DNA of 64,000 nucleotides from Pseudomonas triticifolii (GCF_014358015.1 NZ_JACONV010000009.1:109560-173559); one strand, 5' to 3'; positions 36,580-46,504 are shown, counted from the stretch's first letter. Translations and numbers: made by a program. The notes: generated from the sequence alone by a model not told the origin.

Positions 36580-38313
36580 TCAGGCCGGTTCAGACGCGCG
36601 CCGCTCGATCAATTGTCCCGCTTCGACATGCACATGCCGGTCATGAAAACGCTTGAGACTGCTGCGATGCCCAACGCTGAGCAGGGTCAGACCGGGGATA
36701 TCTTCGATGATCGCGTGGTGCATGGCCGCTTCATCCTCTTCATCCATTGCCGACGTCGCTTCATCCATATACAGCCAGCGCGGTGCCAGCAACAGAGCGC
36801 GGGCGAAGGCTACTCGCTGCTGCTCGCCGGGCGACAGCATGCGTTGCCAGTGATTGCTCTCGTCAAGGCGTGAGGCCAGGTGTTCGAGACGGCACTTGTT
36901 CAGCACGTCGATGAACCGCTCGGCAGCAAAACCTTCGGCCGGCTGTGGATAACTCAAGACCTCTCGCAGGGTTCCAATCGGCAGATACGGGCGCTGCGGC
37001 AGAAACAACCCTTCGCCGACAGGCATCCGAATCTGGCCCTGCCCCAGTGGCCACAGCCCGCCCAGCGCCCTGAGCAGCGAGCTTTTACCGCTACCCGAAC
37101 GGCCGCTGAGCATCACCTTCTGACCTTTGGCGATATGCAGATGGGCACAGTTCAACAATTGACGTCCGCCGGCCAGGGACAGCCCCAGGTCTTGCAGATC
37201 GAGCGCGTCATCGGCATGAACCCGTTCAATCGCCGGTGGACGATTTTCCAGGTCGGTCATGCCTTGGCGAAAGCTCAACAGACGATCACTCGTCGCCCGC
37301 CAGGAGGCCAGCGTGGAGTAAGCGCTGATGAACCAGCTGAAGTTTTCCTGCACATTGCCGAACGCCGAGTTGATCTGCATCAGATCACCCAGCTCGATCT
37401 TGCCGGCGAAGTACCGGGGAGCGGCGACGATAAAGGGAAAGATAAGCGCGATCTGTGAGTAACCCGAGGTGAAGAATGTCAGACGTTTCTGCACCTTCAT
37501 CGAGGTCAGCACGTTGTTCCAGATCATGGAAAAACGCCCGCTCAGACGCTGGTTCTCGTTACGTTCGCCATCGGACAGCGCAATGCTTTCAGCATTTTCA
37601 CGCACACGTACCAACGCAAAACGCATGTCCGCTTCGTAGCGTTCCTGTTGGTTGCTCAATGGAATCAAGCGCCGACCGATCCAGTGGGTCAACAGACTGC
37701 CGACGATTGCGTACAGCATGGCAGCCCAGAACATGTAGCCCGGGATCGTGATCCCGAACAGTTCGATACTGCCTGACACGCCCCACAGGATGACCGAAAA
37801 CGACACCAGGCTGACCACCGCACTCATCAGGCCAAGTCCCAGACTCAAGGTGCTGGTGGTGAACTCGTTGAGGTCTTCGGAAAGGCGTTGGTCGGGGTTA
37901 TCGGTGTAGCCGCCCTGCTCCAGATGGTAGTAGTTCTTGTGCGCCAGCCAGCGGGCAAAATGCTGCTCGGTCAGCCAGCGCCGCCAGCGGATCGTGAGCA
38001 TCTGGGTCAGGTAAAGCCGGTACACGGCCGCCAGAATGGCAACAGCGGCAATGCCGCTGAAGTACAGAATCAGGTGCGTGAACGCGGCCAGATCCTTGTT
38101 TTGCAGCGCGTTGTAAAAATCCCGGTACCAACTGTTGAACAGTACGGAGACCTGCACACTGAACAGTGACAGGGCGATCACTGACACCAGCAGTACCCAG
38201 GCCATGGTCTTTTCTTCGCTGCGCCAGTAGGGCGTGATCAGCCTCCAGACCCGGGGAAAGAACGCCCCTTTAACGGTGTCGTTGACGTCGGAGTATTCGG
38301 CATTGCGTTTCAT
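36580..38313 (-). CDS. SbmA/YddA-type ABC transporter, fused permease and ATPase
   Basis: 577 residues. The N-terminal half (about 20-340) is an ABC_membrane_2 (ABCD/SbmA-like) domain with WYRDFYNALQNKD, WRRWLTEQHFARWLAHKNYY and DNPDQRLSEDLNEFT, the hallmark of the group. The C-terminal ATPase has Walker A SGRSGSGKSSLL, Q-loop LFLPQRPYLPIG, a signature reading LSPGEQQRVAFARAL and Walker B WLYMDEATSAMD. It works as an inner-membrane homodimer. Substrate unknown, with relatives acting on peptides or cofactors. It stands between the diacid regulator and roxR and seems monocistronic. Confidence 0.9.
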   Translation of the reverse strand: MKRNAEYSDVNDTVKGAFFPRVWRLITPYWRSEEKTMAWVLLVSVIALSLFSVQVSVLFNSWYRDFYNALQNKDLAAFTHLILYFSGIAAVAILAAVYRLYLTQMLTIRWRRWLTEQHFARWLAHKNYYHLEQGGYTDNPDQRLSEDLNEFTTSTLSLGLGLMSAVVSLVSFSVILWGVSGSIELFGITIPGYMFWAAMLYAIVGSLLTHWIGRRLIPLSNQQERYEADMRFALVRVRENAESIALSDGERNENQRLSGRFSMIWNNVLTSMKVQKRLTFFTSGYSQIALIFPFIVAAPRYFAGKIELGDLMQINSAFGNVQENFSWFISAYSTLASWRATSDRLLSFRQGMTDLENRPPAIERVHADDALDLQDLGLSLAGGRQLLNCAHLHIAKGQKVMLSGRSGSGKSSLLRALGGLWPLGQGQIRMPVGEGLFLPQRPYLPIGTLREVLSYPQPAEGFAAERFIDVLNKCRLEHLASRLDESNHWQRMLSPGEQQRVAFARALLLAPRWLYMDEATSAMDEEDEAAMHHAIIEDIPGLTLLSVGHRSSLKRFHDRHVHVEAGQLIERRASEPA

Positions 38314-38402
38314 GTGATTCAGGCTCGCTGTCTATAAAAGAACGATGCCTGACCACAATGAAGCAAAAAAACACCCGATTGATCACCATGAAGAAAGCTT
38401 CA

Positions 38403-38966
38403 TTAACGACGCACGGGACGCTTCTGCAATTTGCGCTGCAAGGTACGACGGTGCATGCCCAGTGCCCGGGCGGTCGCCGAAATGTTGCCTTCATGCTCGG
38501 TCAGCACGCGCTGGATGTGCTCCCACTGCAGGCGGTCCACCGACATGGGGTTTTCCGGGACCAGCGTGTCGAGGTTGGCATGCTCGGACAACAGCGCCGC
38601 CAGCACATCGTCAGCGTCGGCCGGCTTGCACAGGTAATTGCAGGCCCCGCGCTTGATGGCCTCGACCGCCGTGGCGATGCTCGAATAACCGGTGAGAATC
38701 ACCACGCGCATGTCCGGGTCCATTTCCAGTAGCTTGGGCAGCAGCACCAACCCGGAGTCGCCGTCCATTTTAAGGTCCAGCGCGGCGTATTCAGGAATGT
38801 CCTGTTGCGCCAGTATCAGGCCTTCCTCGGCAGAACCGGCGGTACTGACCCGAAAACCGCGACGGCTCATGGCGCGAGCCATGACGCGGGTGAAGGTTGC
38901 GTCGTCATCGACCAGCAGCAGGTGCGGCAACTCTTCGCCTTCCACCTGAATCTCTTCGTCACTCAT
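38403..38966 (-). CDS. roxR: Redox response regulator RoxR (RegA/ActR family)
   Basis: 187 residues. The receiver domain is about 14-130, with acidic pocket D20/D21, phospho-acceptor D64 (ALDLKMDGDSG), VILTGYSS and CKPADADD. A Fis-type helix-turn-helix at the end (GNISATARALGMHRRTLQRK) is strikingly typical of RegA/ActR/RoxR. It starts four bases inside the roxS stop (ATGA), so the pair is made in step. In pseudomonads the system controls respiratory oxidases such as the cyanide-insensitive branch. Confidence 0.93.
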   Translation of the reverse strand: MSDEEIQVEGEELPHLLLVDDDATFTRVMARAMSRRGFRVSTAGSAEEGLILAQQDIPEYAALDLKMDGDSGLVLLPKLLEMDPDMRVVILTGYSSIATAVEAIKRGACNYLCKPADADDVLAALLSEHANLDTLVPENPMSVDRLQWEHIQRVLTEHEGNISATARALGMHRRTLQRKLQKRPVRR

Positions 38967-40222
38967 GTTTCTTCTCCTCGCGTGTCACGGGGCAGTCGCA
39001 GCTCGGTGAGCGTGCCGCCTTCTTCATGACTGTAGAGCTTTACCGAGCCACCCGCGCGGGTGACGCTGGCCTTGCTCAGGAACAGGCCCAGGCCGAAACC
39101 TTTGCCCTTGGTAGTAAAGAACGGTTTGCCGATCTGTTCGGCAATGGCCAGCGGCACGCCAGGGCCATGGTCACGAATACTGATGCAGACCTCGGCGCTG
39201 TCCCAGTCCAGACTGACTTCCAGCCCATCGGGACAAGCATCGGCGGCGTTGTTGAGCAGGTTGAGCAGCGCCTGAGTCAGGTCCGGCGGCGGTGCCAGCA
39301 GCGGCACCTCGTCCTTGCCCAGTTTCTGGAAGCGATAGCTGACTTCGGGACGCATCAGGTGCCAGCGATTGAGCGATTCGTCCAGCCATTGCGTAGCCGG
39401 CTGCATCTCGACTGCCATGCGTCGGTTCGCCTCGGCGGCGCGCACCAGTTGCTGAAGGGTCTGTTTGCACTGTTTGACCTGCTCCTGCAGCACCGACAGG
39501 TCGTCCTGCAGGGCCGGATCGCTGTGGTCCTGGCGCATTTCCTTGAGCAGCACGCTCATGGTTGCCAGCGGCGTACCCAGTTCATGGGCCGCACCGGCAG
39601 CCTGGGTCGCCACGGCCAGCAGTTGCTGATCACGCAGTCCTTCTTCCCGGCGCTCGGCTCGCAGTTGTTCCTGTCGGCGGAGCTCTTCAGCCATTTTCGC
39701 TGCAAAAAACGTGATCACCCCGGCAGCCAGCACGAAGCTCAGCCACATGCCGTAGACCTGCATGTTTTCCCGGGCGATGGGATAGGTTTCCAGCGGATAG
39801 GACTGCACCATCAGGAAGGTGTAGAGCCCCAGCGCGAAGCCGGACAGGATCAGCGAGTAACGCCACGGCAAGGTCGCCGCCGCAATGGTCAGCGGCACCA
39901 GGTAATAAGACACGAACGGGTTGGTCGAACCGCCCGAGTAGTACAGCAAGGCGCTGTGGATCAACAGGTCCAGCGCCAGCTGCAAGGCGTATTCCAGCTC
40001 GGTCAGGGGCAACGAGGTGCGCAGACGAATGGCCGTCAACAGGCACAGGACCAGCGAACAGCACAATGTGATGGACAACTGCAGCCACGGCAGCGGAAGG
40101 AAGTCGAACAGCCAGGCGAGCCCCACCGAACCGGCTTGAGCGGCCAGCACCAGGATGCGGATGAATGTCAGGCGCCACAGGTTCTGGCGCGTGGCTGAAA
40201 GCATTTGAACGGGGGCGAGCAT
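38963..40222 (-). CDS. roxS: Redox sensor histidine kinase RoxS (RegB/PrrB family)
   Basis: 419 residues from ATG 40222, with AGGAG five bases upstream. A longer frame to 40300 is unsupported. Six membrane helices occupy about 15-175 and contain the quinone-site motif SGGSTNPFVSYY. The kinase core has H213 in GAAHELGTPLATM, the redox cysteine C252 (QVKQCKQTL) that corresponds to the RegB cysteine, N-box LLNNAADACP and G-boxes DHGPGVP and KGFGLGLFL. Both signal inputs of the family are therefore intact. It is transcribed first, with roxR following by overlap. Confidence 0.93.
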   Translation of the reverse strand: MLAPVQMLSATRQNLWRLTFIRILVLAAQAGSVGLAWLFDFLPLPWLQLSITLCCSLVLCLLTAIRLRTSLPLTELEYALQLALDLLIHSALLYYSGGSTNPFVSYYLVPLTIAAATLPWRYSLILSGFALGLYTFLMVQSYPLETYPIARENMQVYGMWLSFVLAAGVITFFAAKMAEELRRQEQLRAERREEGLRDQQLLAVATQAAGAAHELGTPLATMSVLLKEMRQDHSDPALQDDLSVLQEQVKQCKQTLQQLVRAAEANRRMAVEMQPATQWLDESLNRWHLMRPEVSYRFQKLGKDEVPLLAPPPDLTQALLNLLNNAADACPDGLEVSLDWDSAEVCISIRDHGPGVPLAIAEQIGKPFFTTKGKGFGLGLFLSKASVTRAGGSVKLYSHEEGGTLTELRLPRDTRGEET

Positions 40223-40414
40223 GAGCTCTCCTGATGAGCGCTCCAGGCGGATCGCAACGAGTATAACCAAGCACGGCGTAAAACTGGAAAAGTGCGTCAA
40301 CGCGCCGCATCGTCGGGCACGTCGGCCACGCAGGAACCAGAAACGATGGCTAGAGTCTCATGGGTCTGTGCCGCCCGACAGTGGTCGGAGGCCGTCTCAT
40401 GACAAGGAGTTCTC

Positions 40415-41128
40415 ATGTTCAATCTTCGCCCTGCTCTCACGCTGTTCGCGCTGACGGCTGCCGCCCTTTCCAGCCTCCCGGCTATGGCTGAAGAGGCCCG
40501 CTACAACCAGATTTCCCTGCGCGCCGAAGTCAATCAGGAAGTACAGCGCGACCTGATGCTGGTGACGCTCTACACCGAAGCACAGGACAGCGATCCTGCC
40601 AAGCTGGCCGCGCAGATCACCGAAACCCTGAACAAGTCACTGGGTCAGGCGCGCCAGGTCAAGGACGTGAAGATCAGCCAGGGCAGCCGCAACAGCTATC
40701 CGATCTACAGCGACAAAGGGGGAAAGATCACCGGCTGGCGTGAGCGCGCCGAACTTCGCCTGGAAAGCGCCGACTTTGCAGCATTGTCCAAACTGACCGG
40801 CGAGCTGCTCGGCGATCTGAAAATGGGCGGCATGGACTTCTCGATCTCGCCCTCCACTCGCAAGGCCAGCGAAGACACCCTGCTCAAGGATGCCGTGACA
40901 GCGTTCAAGGCGCGTGCGCAACTGGTCACCGAGGCGCTGGGCGGCACCGGTTACAAGCTGGTCACCCTGAACCTCAATACCTCCGGCTATCCACAGCCGT
41001 ATCTGCGCGCACCGGTCATGATGATGAAAGCATCACGCGAAGACGCAACACCGACGCCTGACGTCGAGGCCGGCACCAGCCAGGTCAGCGTTGCAGCCGA
41101 TGGCGTGATCGAGGTGGCGATTCCTTGA
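40415..41128 (+). CDS. SIMPL-domain (DUF541) periplasmic protein
   Basis: 237 residues from ATG 40415, with AAGGAG seven bases upstream. The signal peptide (FALTAAALSSLPAMAEE) cleaves near residue 25, so it is periplasmic. The rest is the SIMPL fold: QISLRAEVNQEVQRDLMLVTLYTEAQ, then TETLNKSLGQARQVKDVK, ISPSTRKASEDTLLKDAVTAF and KLVTLNLNTSGYPQ. Related proteins form ring or channel-like oligomers of uncertain role. It is divergent from roxS and corresponds in position to PA4495 of P. aeruginosa. Confidence 0.88.
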   Translation: MFNLRPALTLFALTAAALSSLPAMAEEARYNQISLRAEVNQEVQRDLMLVTLYTEAQDSDPAKLAAQITETLNKSLGQARQVKDVKISQGSRNSYPIYSDKGGKITGWRERAELRLESADFAALSKLTGELLGDLKMGGMDFSISPSTRKASEDTLLKDAVTAFKARAQLVTEALGGTGYKLVTLNLNTSGYPQPYLRAPVMMMKASREDATPTPDVEAGTSQVSVAADGVIEVAIP

Positions 41129-41195
41129 GTCGAAGGTCCATCTGACCTCAACTGATTGAACACAGGCGGTTTCCAATAGAGGACACCGCCGTCCC

Positions 41196-41218
41196 TTCGC
41201 GAGCAAGCTTGCTCCCGC
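41196..41218. repeat. Lone REP half, TTCGCGAGCAAGCTTGCTCC type
   Basis: One arm related to the REPIN at 55603-55688. No inverted partner is present within the 259-base gap between the SIMPL and HET-C genes. Confidence 0.7.
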
Positions 41219-41387
41219 GAGATCGCACGTCTTCAATGGCTGCGTAATGTTTGACAAGCGGCGACTTCCTACGGCACCTGCCGGAATGGCTGATTTCGCA
41301 CCACACCCCCATCCGTAAACTTGAACGCACTTCCCAACCGGGTATCGCTGCGTAGGCGAGCACCTGCCTCACTTTCAGGAATCACGG

Positions 41388-42908
41388 ATGAATCCTTCAG
41401 AACACCCAACAGAACGCCCTGCCCCGATGGCCGCATTCATGCGCTTTGAAGCGGGTGAAGGGGATGAACACAAACACACCCACAGCTCCATCGAAGCTGT
41501 CCTGGAAACTGCCGGTTTCAGGCATGACGAAATGCGCGCCATCTACTACGGCAACTGGCTGCGCGATTACTCGCAACTGGTCGACCCCAAGATCGTCCGC
41601 GCACCCGATATGCCCAAAAGTTTTCCTGACCTGCTGTCTCGCGAGGCGCTGACGAAAATCGTCGATGTGCTGGCCGTGAAAGCCTTCACCGACCTGATGA
41701 AAATCGACCGCTCACGCTTCATCGTGACACCACAGAGACTGGGCGTTTATCGCGCCAGTGAACACATCGACAATCCCAGGGTGATCAACCCGAACCCCGC
41801 CGACCCAAAGGCGCGCGATGCAGACTTCGATGACTGGCTGCTGCCTGACGATCCTGCGTTGGAGGTCGATCCCGACACCTCCATGAAGCGCTATATACAG
41901 CGCTCTGTAGACCTGATGAGCGCCGACCTGAACGTCGCTGCGCAGGCAGGCCCCTCCTCCACCGACGGGCTCAGAGCCCTGGGCGCAGCGCTGCATATCC
42001 TCGAAGACTTCTTCGCTCACTCCAACTTCGTCGAATTGAGCCTGATCAAGCTGGGCCATACCGATGTGCTGCCGTGGACCTCCGAAGTGGAGTGCAAGCA
42101 TCGTCTGCCACTGGTGACCGGCAGTTTTGGCGGCAGCGACATCATTGCCAGCCTTGCGGTACCGCTTGGCAAGATCCTGTTTCCAACTGACCAAAAGCCG
42201 TTTGAAGCCCTGCAGCCAGGCGCTCGCTATGAGCGTGACCAGATCATTCAGATCCTGCTCGGCGAACACCCGGACGAGCGATTGCTTCAGGGCTACGAAG
42301 ACTTCCTGACCGCCCGCGACGGCTGGGCGCAGCTTCCATTTTCCGAGCAGGTCGAGCGCTTCTACGCCTTCGTTGCGACACCAGGCCGACTCCTTGGCAA
42401 CGCCGTGGGCGGTGTCATGCAGGGCTTGATGACAGTGCTCGGCAACAGTATCGACGACATACAGACCGGGCTGGGCGACGACCCCAACACCAATGGTTCG
42501 TCAGATCCGTCCCACTCTCAACTGGCCAAAGACCACGCCGAACATCCGCTGCACGATCTGGCTGCGCTGCTGGCAAGGCATGCCGTGCTTCAGGTAGGCA
42601 AGGCGGTGCTGGGTCAATGGCACGACGCAGAAGCGGCCGGACACCCGTCGCAGGTAGCAGCGCAGTTCTTCACCCATGCCATGGACACTGACTGGCAAGA
42701 CACGCTGGTCGGCAAGTGGGCCGAGGCCAATCCCGAACAGGTCAGGCGCGCCGCTTTGAAAAGTGAACTGGATCAGGTACAGCGTCACATCCAGAGCCAT
42801 GCGACAGAGGCAATGCAGCAATTCCAACAAGGCAGCGGCAGCTTTCTGGATACTTTCTTTGAAAGCACTTCACTGTCGGATCTATGGAAAAAGATTACCC
42901 GCAAGTAA
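41388..42908 (+). CDS. HET-C family protein
   Basis: 506 residues from ATG 41388, with AGGA about eight bases upstream. The region about 27-270 matches the heterokaryon-incompatibility C family known from fungi and some bacteria: THSSIEAVLETAGF, IYYGNWLRDYSQLVDP, and ALGAALHILEDFFAHSNFVE near 200. The H-x3-D-x3-H in the last piece is like the metal site of zinc phospholipase C/S1-P1 nuclease folds, so a lipid or phosphodiester hydrolase is possible. No signal peptide is present. The C-terminal 200 residues are helical with a glycine-rich amphipathic patch (GRLLGNAVGGVMQGLM). It sits alone between genes that are otherwise conserved neighbours, with no immunity candidate beside it. Function in bacteria is unknown to me. 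Confidence 0.8.
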   Translation: MNPSEHPTERPAPMAAFMRFEAGEGDEHKHTHSSIEAVLETAGFRHDEMRAIYYGNWLRDYSQLVDPKIVRAPDMPKSFPDLLSREALTKIVDVLAVKAFTDLMKIDRSRFIVTPQRLGVYRASEHIDNPRVINPNPADPKARDADFDDWLLPDDPALEVDPDTSMKRYIQRSVDLMSADLNVAAQAGPSSTDGLRALGAALHILEDFFAHSNFVELSLIKLGHTDVLPWTSEVECKHRLPLVTGSFGGSDIIASLAVPLGKILFPTDQKPFEALQPGARYERDQIIQILLGEHPDERLLQGYEDFLTARDGWAQLPFSEQVERFYAFVATPGRLLGNAVGGVMQGLMTVLGNSIDDIQTGLGDDPNTNGSSDPSHSQLAKDHAEHPLHDLAALLARHAVLQVGKAVLGQWHDAEAAGHPSQVAAQFFTHAMDTDWQDTLVGKWAEANPEQVRRAALKSELDQVQRHIQSHATEAMQQFQQGSGSFLDTFFESTSLSDLWKKITRK

Positions 42909-43015
42909 GAATTGTCCGACTCCGAACAAGTGCGGCACTATCGTGGTCCATCGGGTTGTCGACACTGTGCGTGACGACCACCCACCCGGTTATTGCCGTA
43001 CTTCGCGAGGGCTCC

Positions 43016-44617
43016 ATGGGACAAACCATTTTCAAACCGCTGCTCCTGACCACTGCACTGCTGGCCTGCGCGCCATTTGCTCAGGCAGCCAGCACCCTGG
43101 TGTATTGCTCCGAAGCAAGCCCGGCAGGCTTCGACCCCAGCCAGTACACCAGCGGCACCGACTTCGATGCCTCGGCCGAAACCGTCTTCAACCGCCTGAC
43201 GCAATTCAAGCGTGGCGGTACCGAAGTGGAGCCGGGACTGGCAACGAAATGGGAGAGTTCTGCGGATGGCCTGACCTACACCTTTCACCTGCGTGAGGGC
43301 GTGAAGTTCCACACCACGGACTATTTCAAACCGACCCGCACCTTTAACGCCGATGACGTGCTGTTCACCTTCAATCGTCTGCTGGACCCGAACCATCCGT
43401 TTCGCAAGGCTTACCCGTCCGAGTCGCCCTACTTCACCGACATGGGCCTCAACACCACGATAAAAAGTGTCGAGAAGGTCGATGCCAATACGGTCAGGTT
43501 CACGCTGAACAACACCGATGCCGCGTTCGTGCAGAACCTGGCCATGAGCTTTGCCTCCATTCAGTCTGCCGAATATGCCGACCAGCTCCTCAAGGAAGGC
43601 AAAGCCCAGGACCTCAATCAGAAGCCGATCGGCACAGGACCGTTCGTGTTCAAGCGTTACCAGAAAGACTCGCAGATTCGTTACGCAGGTAACACCGAGT
43701 ACTGGAAGCCTGAAGACGTCAAAATCGACAATCTGATTTTCTCGATCAACAGCGATGCCGCTGTTCGCCTGCAGAAGCTCAAGGCAGGGGAATGTCAGGT
43801 CAGCGGCTACCCTCGTCCGCAGGACATCGAAGAGGTCCAGAAAGACCCGAAATTGAAGGTATTGAGTCAGCCGGGCTTCAACCTGGGCTTTCTGGCGTAC
43901 AACGTGACCCACGCGCCGCTCGATCAGCTCAAGGTTCGTCAGGCGCTGGACATGGCCATCGACAAACAGGCCATCATCAAGGCGGTCTACCAGAGCGCGG
44001 GGCAACTGGCTGAAAACGCACTGCCGCCAGGCCAGTGGAGCTACGACCCGACGATCAAGGACGCACCCCGCGACCTGACCAAGGCCAGGCAGTTGCTCAA
44101 GGAAGCCGGCGTGGCACCGGGCACGAAGATCGATCTGTGGGCCATGACGGTTCAACGCGCCTCCAACCCCAATGCGCGTATGTCGGCGCAGATGATCCAG
44201 TCCGACTGGGACAAGATCGGCATCAAGGCCAACATCGTCAGCTACGAATGGGGCGAGTACATCAAGCGCGCCAAGGCAGGCGAACATGACGCGATGATCT
44301 ACGGCTGGACCGGTGACAACGGCGACCCGGACAACTGGCTCGGTGTGCTCTATAGCTGTGCAGCCGTCAAAGGCAGCAACTACGCTAAGTGGTGCGACCC
44401 GGCTTACGACAAGCTGGTACAGCAGGCCAAGCTCACGACAAACCGCGACGAACGCATAAAGCTGTATCAACAAGCCCAGCATATCCTCAAGGAACAGGTG
44501 CCGATCACACCGATCGCCAACTCCAAAGTGTTCCAGCCGATGCGCAAGGAAGTGCAGGACTTCAAGATCAGTCCGTTCGGCCTGACGCCCTTCTATGGGG
44601 TCAGCCTGAGCCAGTGA
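43016..44617 (+). CDS. dppA1: Dipeptide ABC transporter substrate-binding protein 1
   Basis: 533 residues from ATG 43016 (ribosome site GAGGG). The open frame upstream overlaps the HET-C end and is not used. Signal peptide LLLTTALLACAPFAQA, cleaved near residue 24, so it is periplasmic. DppA-type family-5 binder with CSEASPAGFDPSQYTSG at the mature N-terminus, RQALDMAIDKQAI and GWTGDNGDPDNWLGVLY. It is the first of four paralogues (43.0, 44.9, 46.8 and 50.0 kb). The name follows gene order in P. aeruginosa and not a sequence comparison. Gaps of 200-300 bases to the next genes suggest separate promoters. Confidence 0.88.
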   Translation: MGQTIFKPLLLTTALLACAPFAQAASTLVYCSEASPAGFDPSQYTSGTDFDASAETVFNRLTQFKRGGTEVEPGLATKWESSADGLTYTFHLREGVKFHTTDYFKPTRTFNADDVLFTFNRLLDPNHPFRKAYPSESPYFTDMGLNTTIKSVEKVDANTVRFTLNNTDAAFVQNLAMSFASIQSAEYADQLLKEGKAQDLNQKPIGTGPFVFKRYQKDSQIRYAGNTEYWKPEDVKIDNLIFSINSDAAVRLQKLKAGECQVSGYPRPQDIEEVQKDPKLKVLSQPGFNLGFLAYNVTHAPLDQLKVRQALDMAIDKQAIIKAVYQSAGQLAENALPPGQWSYDPTIKDAPRDLTKARQLLKEAGVAPGTKIDLWAMTVQRASNPNARMSAQMIQSDWDKIGIKANIVSYEWGEYIKRAKAGEHDAMIYGWTGDNGDPDNWLGVLYSCAAVKGSNYAKWCDPAYDKLVQQAKLTTNRDERIKLYQQAQHILKEQVPITPIANSKVFQPMRKEVQDFKISPFGLTPFYGVSLSQ

Positions 44618-44789
44618 GGTAACAGTCAAGGCCCCAACCGGGTGCATTTATGTAACCCGGTTGCGCCGAGATGGTGCGCTAAATGTTTCCAAATACGACG
44701 CGCAAACGATCAAATGCGTCCGAAATTACACTTTCGCGACATTCGTGTACGATCGTGCCACTCTTTGTTGCTTCTTTGGCGTCAACGTA

Positions 44790-44818
44790 TTGCTTTGGGT
44801 ATGGCCCCTGCATAAGTA
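44790..44818 (+). promoter_or_regulatory. Possible sigma-70 promoter of the second dppA gene
   Basis: TTGCTT (44790-44795) and TAAGTA (44813-44818) are 17 bases apart, about 64 bases before ATG 44882. It is a moderate match, and the surrounding 100 bases are AT-rich. Confidence 0.35.
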
Positions 44819-44881
44819 TCGGATGGATCGGCTCATGAGGTCGGTCCCTCTAATCAAAAAATGACAACAACTGAGGCCACC

Positions 44882-46504
44882 ATGCTCAAAAAAGCGGTCA
44901 TTCCGTTCCTAGTCGGCAGCGCTCTGCTTGCCAGTGCACCTTTCGCTCACGCAGCATCGAATCTGGTGTTCTGCTCCGAAGGCAGCCCTGCGGGCTTTGA
45001 CCCGGCCCAGTACACCACCGGCACCGATTTCGATGCGTCGGCAGAAACCATGTTCAACCGTCTGGCCCAGTTCGAGCGTGGCGGTACCGCCGTTCAGCCA
45101 GGTCTGGCAACCAGCTGGGATATCTCTGACGACGTACTGACGTACACCTTCCACCTGCGCAAGGGCGTCAAGTTCCACACCACGTCTTACTTCAAGCCGA
45201 CCCGCGACTTCAACGCCGATGACGTGCTGTTCACGTTCAACCGGATGATCGATTCGGACATGCCGTTCCGCAAGGCAGCCCCGACCGAGTTCCCGTACTT
45301 CACCGACATGGGCATGGACAAGAACATCGCCAAGATCGAGAAGGTCGATGACTACACCGTCAAGTTCGTGCTGAACACTGTCGATGCCGCGTTCATTCAG
45401 AACCTGGCGATGAGCTTTGCCTCGATCCAGTCTGCCGAGTACGCCAACCAGCTGCTCAAGGAAGGCAAGGCCGCGGACATCAACCAGAAGCCTGTAGGCA
45501 CTGGCCCGTTCGTGTTCAAGAGCTACCAGAAGGATTCCAACATCCGCTTCACCGGCAACAAGGATTACTGGAAGCCTGAAGACGTCAAGATCGACAACCT
45601 GATCTTCGCCATCACCACCGACCCGTCGGTACGTGTGCAGAAGCTCAAGAAAGGCGAATGCCAGATCACCGCCTATCCACGCCCGGCGGACCTTGAGCCA
45701 CTCAAGGCTGACAAGAATCTGAAAATGCCTGATCAGGCTGGCTTCAACCTGGGTTACATCGCCTACAACGTGATGGACAAGATCAAGGGCGAAGACCGCG
45801 AGAACCCGCTGTCCCAGCTCAAGGTCCGTCAGGCACTGGACATGGCCGTCAACAAGCAGCAGATCATCGACTCGGTCTACCAGGGCGCAGGGCAACTGGC
45901 GGTCAACGCCATGCCGCCAACGCAGTGGTCCTACGACGACACCATCAAGGATGCCAAGTACGATCCTGAAAAAGCCAAGGCATTGCTCAAGGAAGCCGGC
46001 ATCAAGGAAGGCACCGAAATTACCCTGTGGGCAATGCCGGTTCAGCGTCCTTACAACCCGAATGCCAAGCTGATGGCCGAGATGCTTCAGTCCGACTGGA
46101 AGAAGATCGGTATCAACGCGCGCATCGTCAGCTACGAGTGGGGCGAGTACATCAAGCGCGCCAAGAACGGCGAAAACGGCGCCATGCTGATTGGCTGGAG
46201 CGGCGACAACGGTGACCCGGACAACTGGCTCGGTACCCTGTTTGGCTGTGACGCCCTCAACGGCAACAACTTTGCCAAGTGGTGTGACAAGCCTTACGAC
46301 GCCATCATCAAGCAGGCCAAGGCAACACCTGACCAGGCCAAGCGCACCGAACTGTACAAACAGGCGCAACACCTCCTCAAGGACGCAGTGCCGCTGACGC
46401 CTATCGCGCACTCGACGGTCTATCAGCCCATGAGCACCAAAGTGCAGGACTTCAAGATCAGCCCATTCGGCTTGAACTCTTTCTACGGTGTGAGCGTGAA
46501 GTAA
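44882..46504 (+). CDS. dppA2: Dipeptide ABC transporter substrate-binding protein 2
   Basis: 540 residues from ATG 44882, with GAGG seven bases upstream. An ATG at 44861 in frame lacks this spacing. Signal peptide LVGSALLASAPFAHA, then CSEGSPAGFDPAQYTTG. It is very close to dppA1 and dppA3 through GWSGDNGDPDNWLGTLF and FKISPFGLNSFYGVSVK. It has a short insert relative to dppA1 near IKGEDRENPLSQLKVRQ. It should feed the DppBCDF core with its own range of peptides. An 11-base-pair hairpin follows the stop and probably ends the transcript. Confidence 0.9.
   Translation: MLKKAVIPFLVGSALLASAPFAHAASNLVFCSEGSPAGFDPAQYTTGTDFDASAETMFNRLAQFERGGTAVQPGLATSWDISDDVLTYTFHLRKGVKFHTTSYFKPTRDFNADDVLFTFNRMIDSDMPFRKAAPTEFPYFTDMGMDKNIAKIEKVDDYTVKFVLNTVDAAFIQNLAMSFASIQSAEYANQLLKEGKAADINQKPVGTGPFVFKSYQKDSNIRFTGNKDYWKPEDVKIDNLIFAITTDPSVRVQKLKKGECQITAYPRPADLEPLKADKNLKMPDQAGFNLGYIAYNVMDKIKGEDRENPLSQLKVRQALDMAVNKQQIIDSVYQGAGQLAVNAMPPTQWSYDDTIKDAKYDPEKAKALLKEAGIKEGTEITLWAMPVQRPYNPNAKLMAEMLQSDWKKIGINARIVSYEWGEYIKRAKNGENGAMLIGWSGDNGDPDNWLGTLFGCDALNGNNFAKWCDKPYDAIIKQAKATPDQAKRTELYKQAQHLLKDAVPLTPIAHSTVYQPMSTKVQDFKISPFGLNSFYGVSVK

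Noticed and set aside
44775..44795. Sigma-54 promoter before dppA2 (TGGC ... TTGC)
   Set aside because: The distance between the GG and GC elements is two bases too long, which RpoN does not tolerate.
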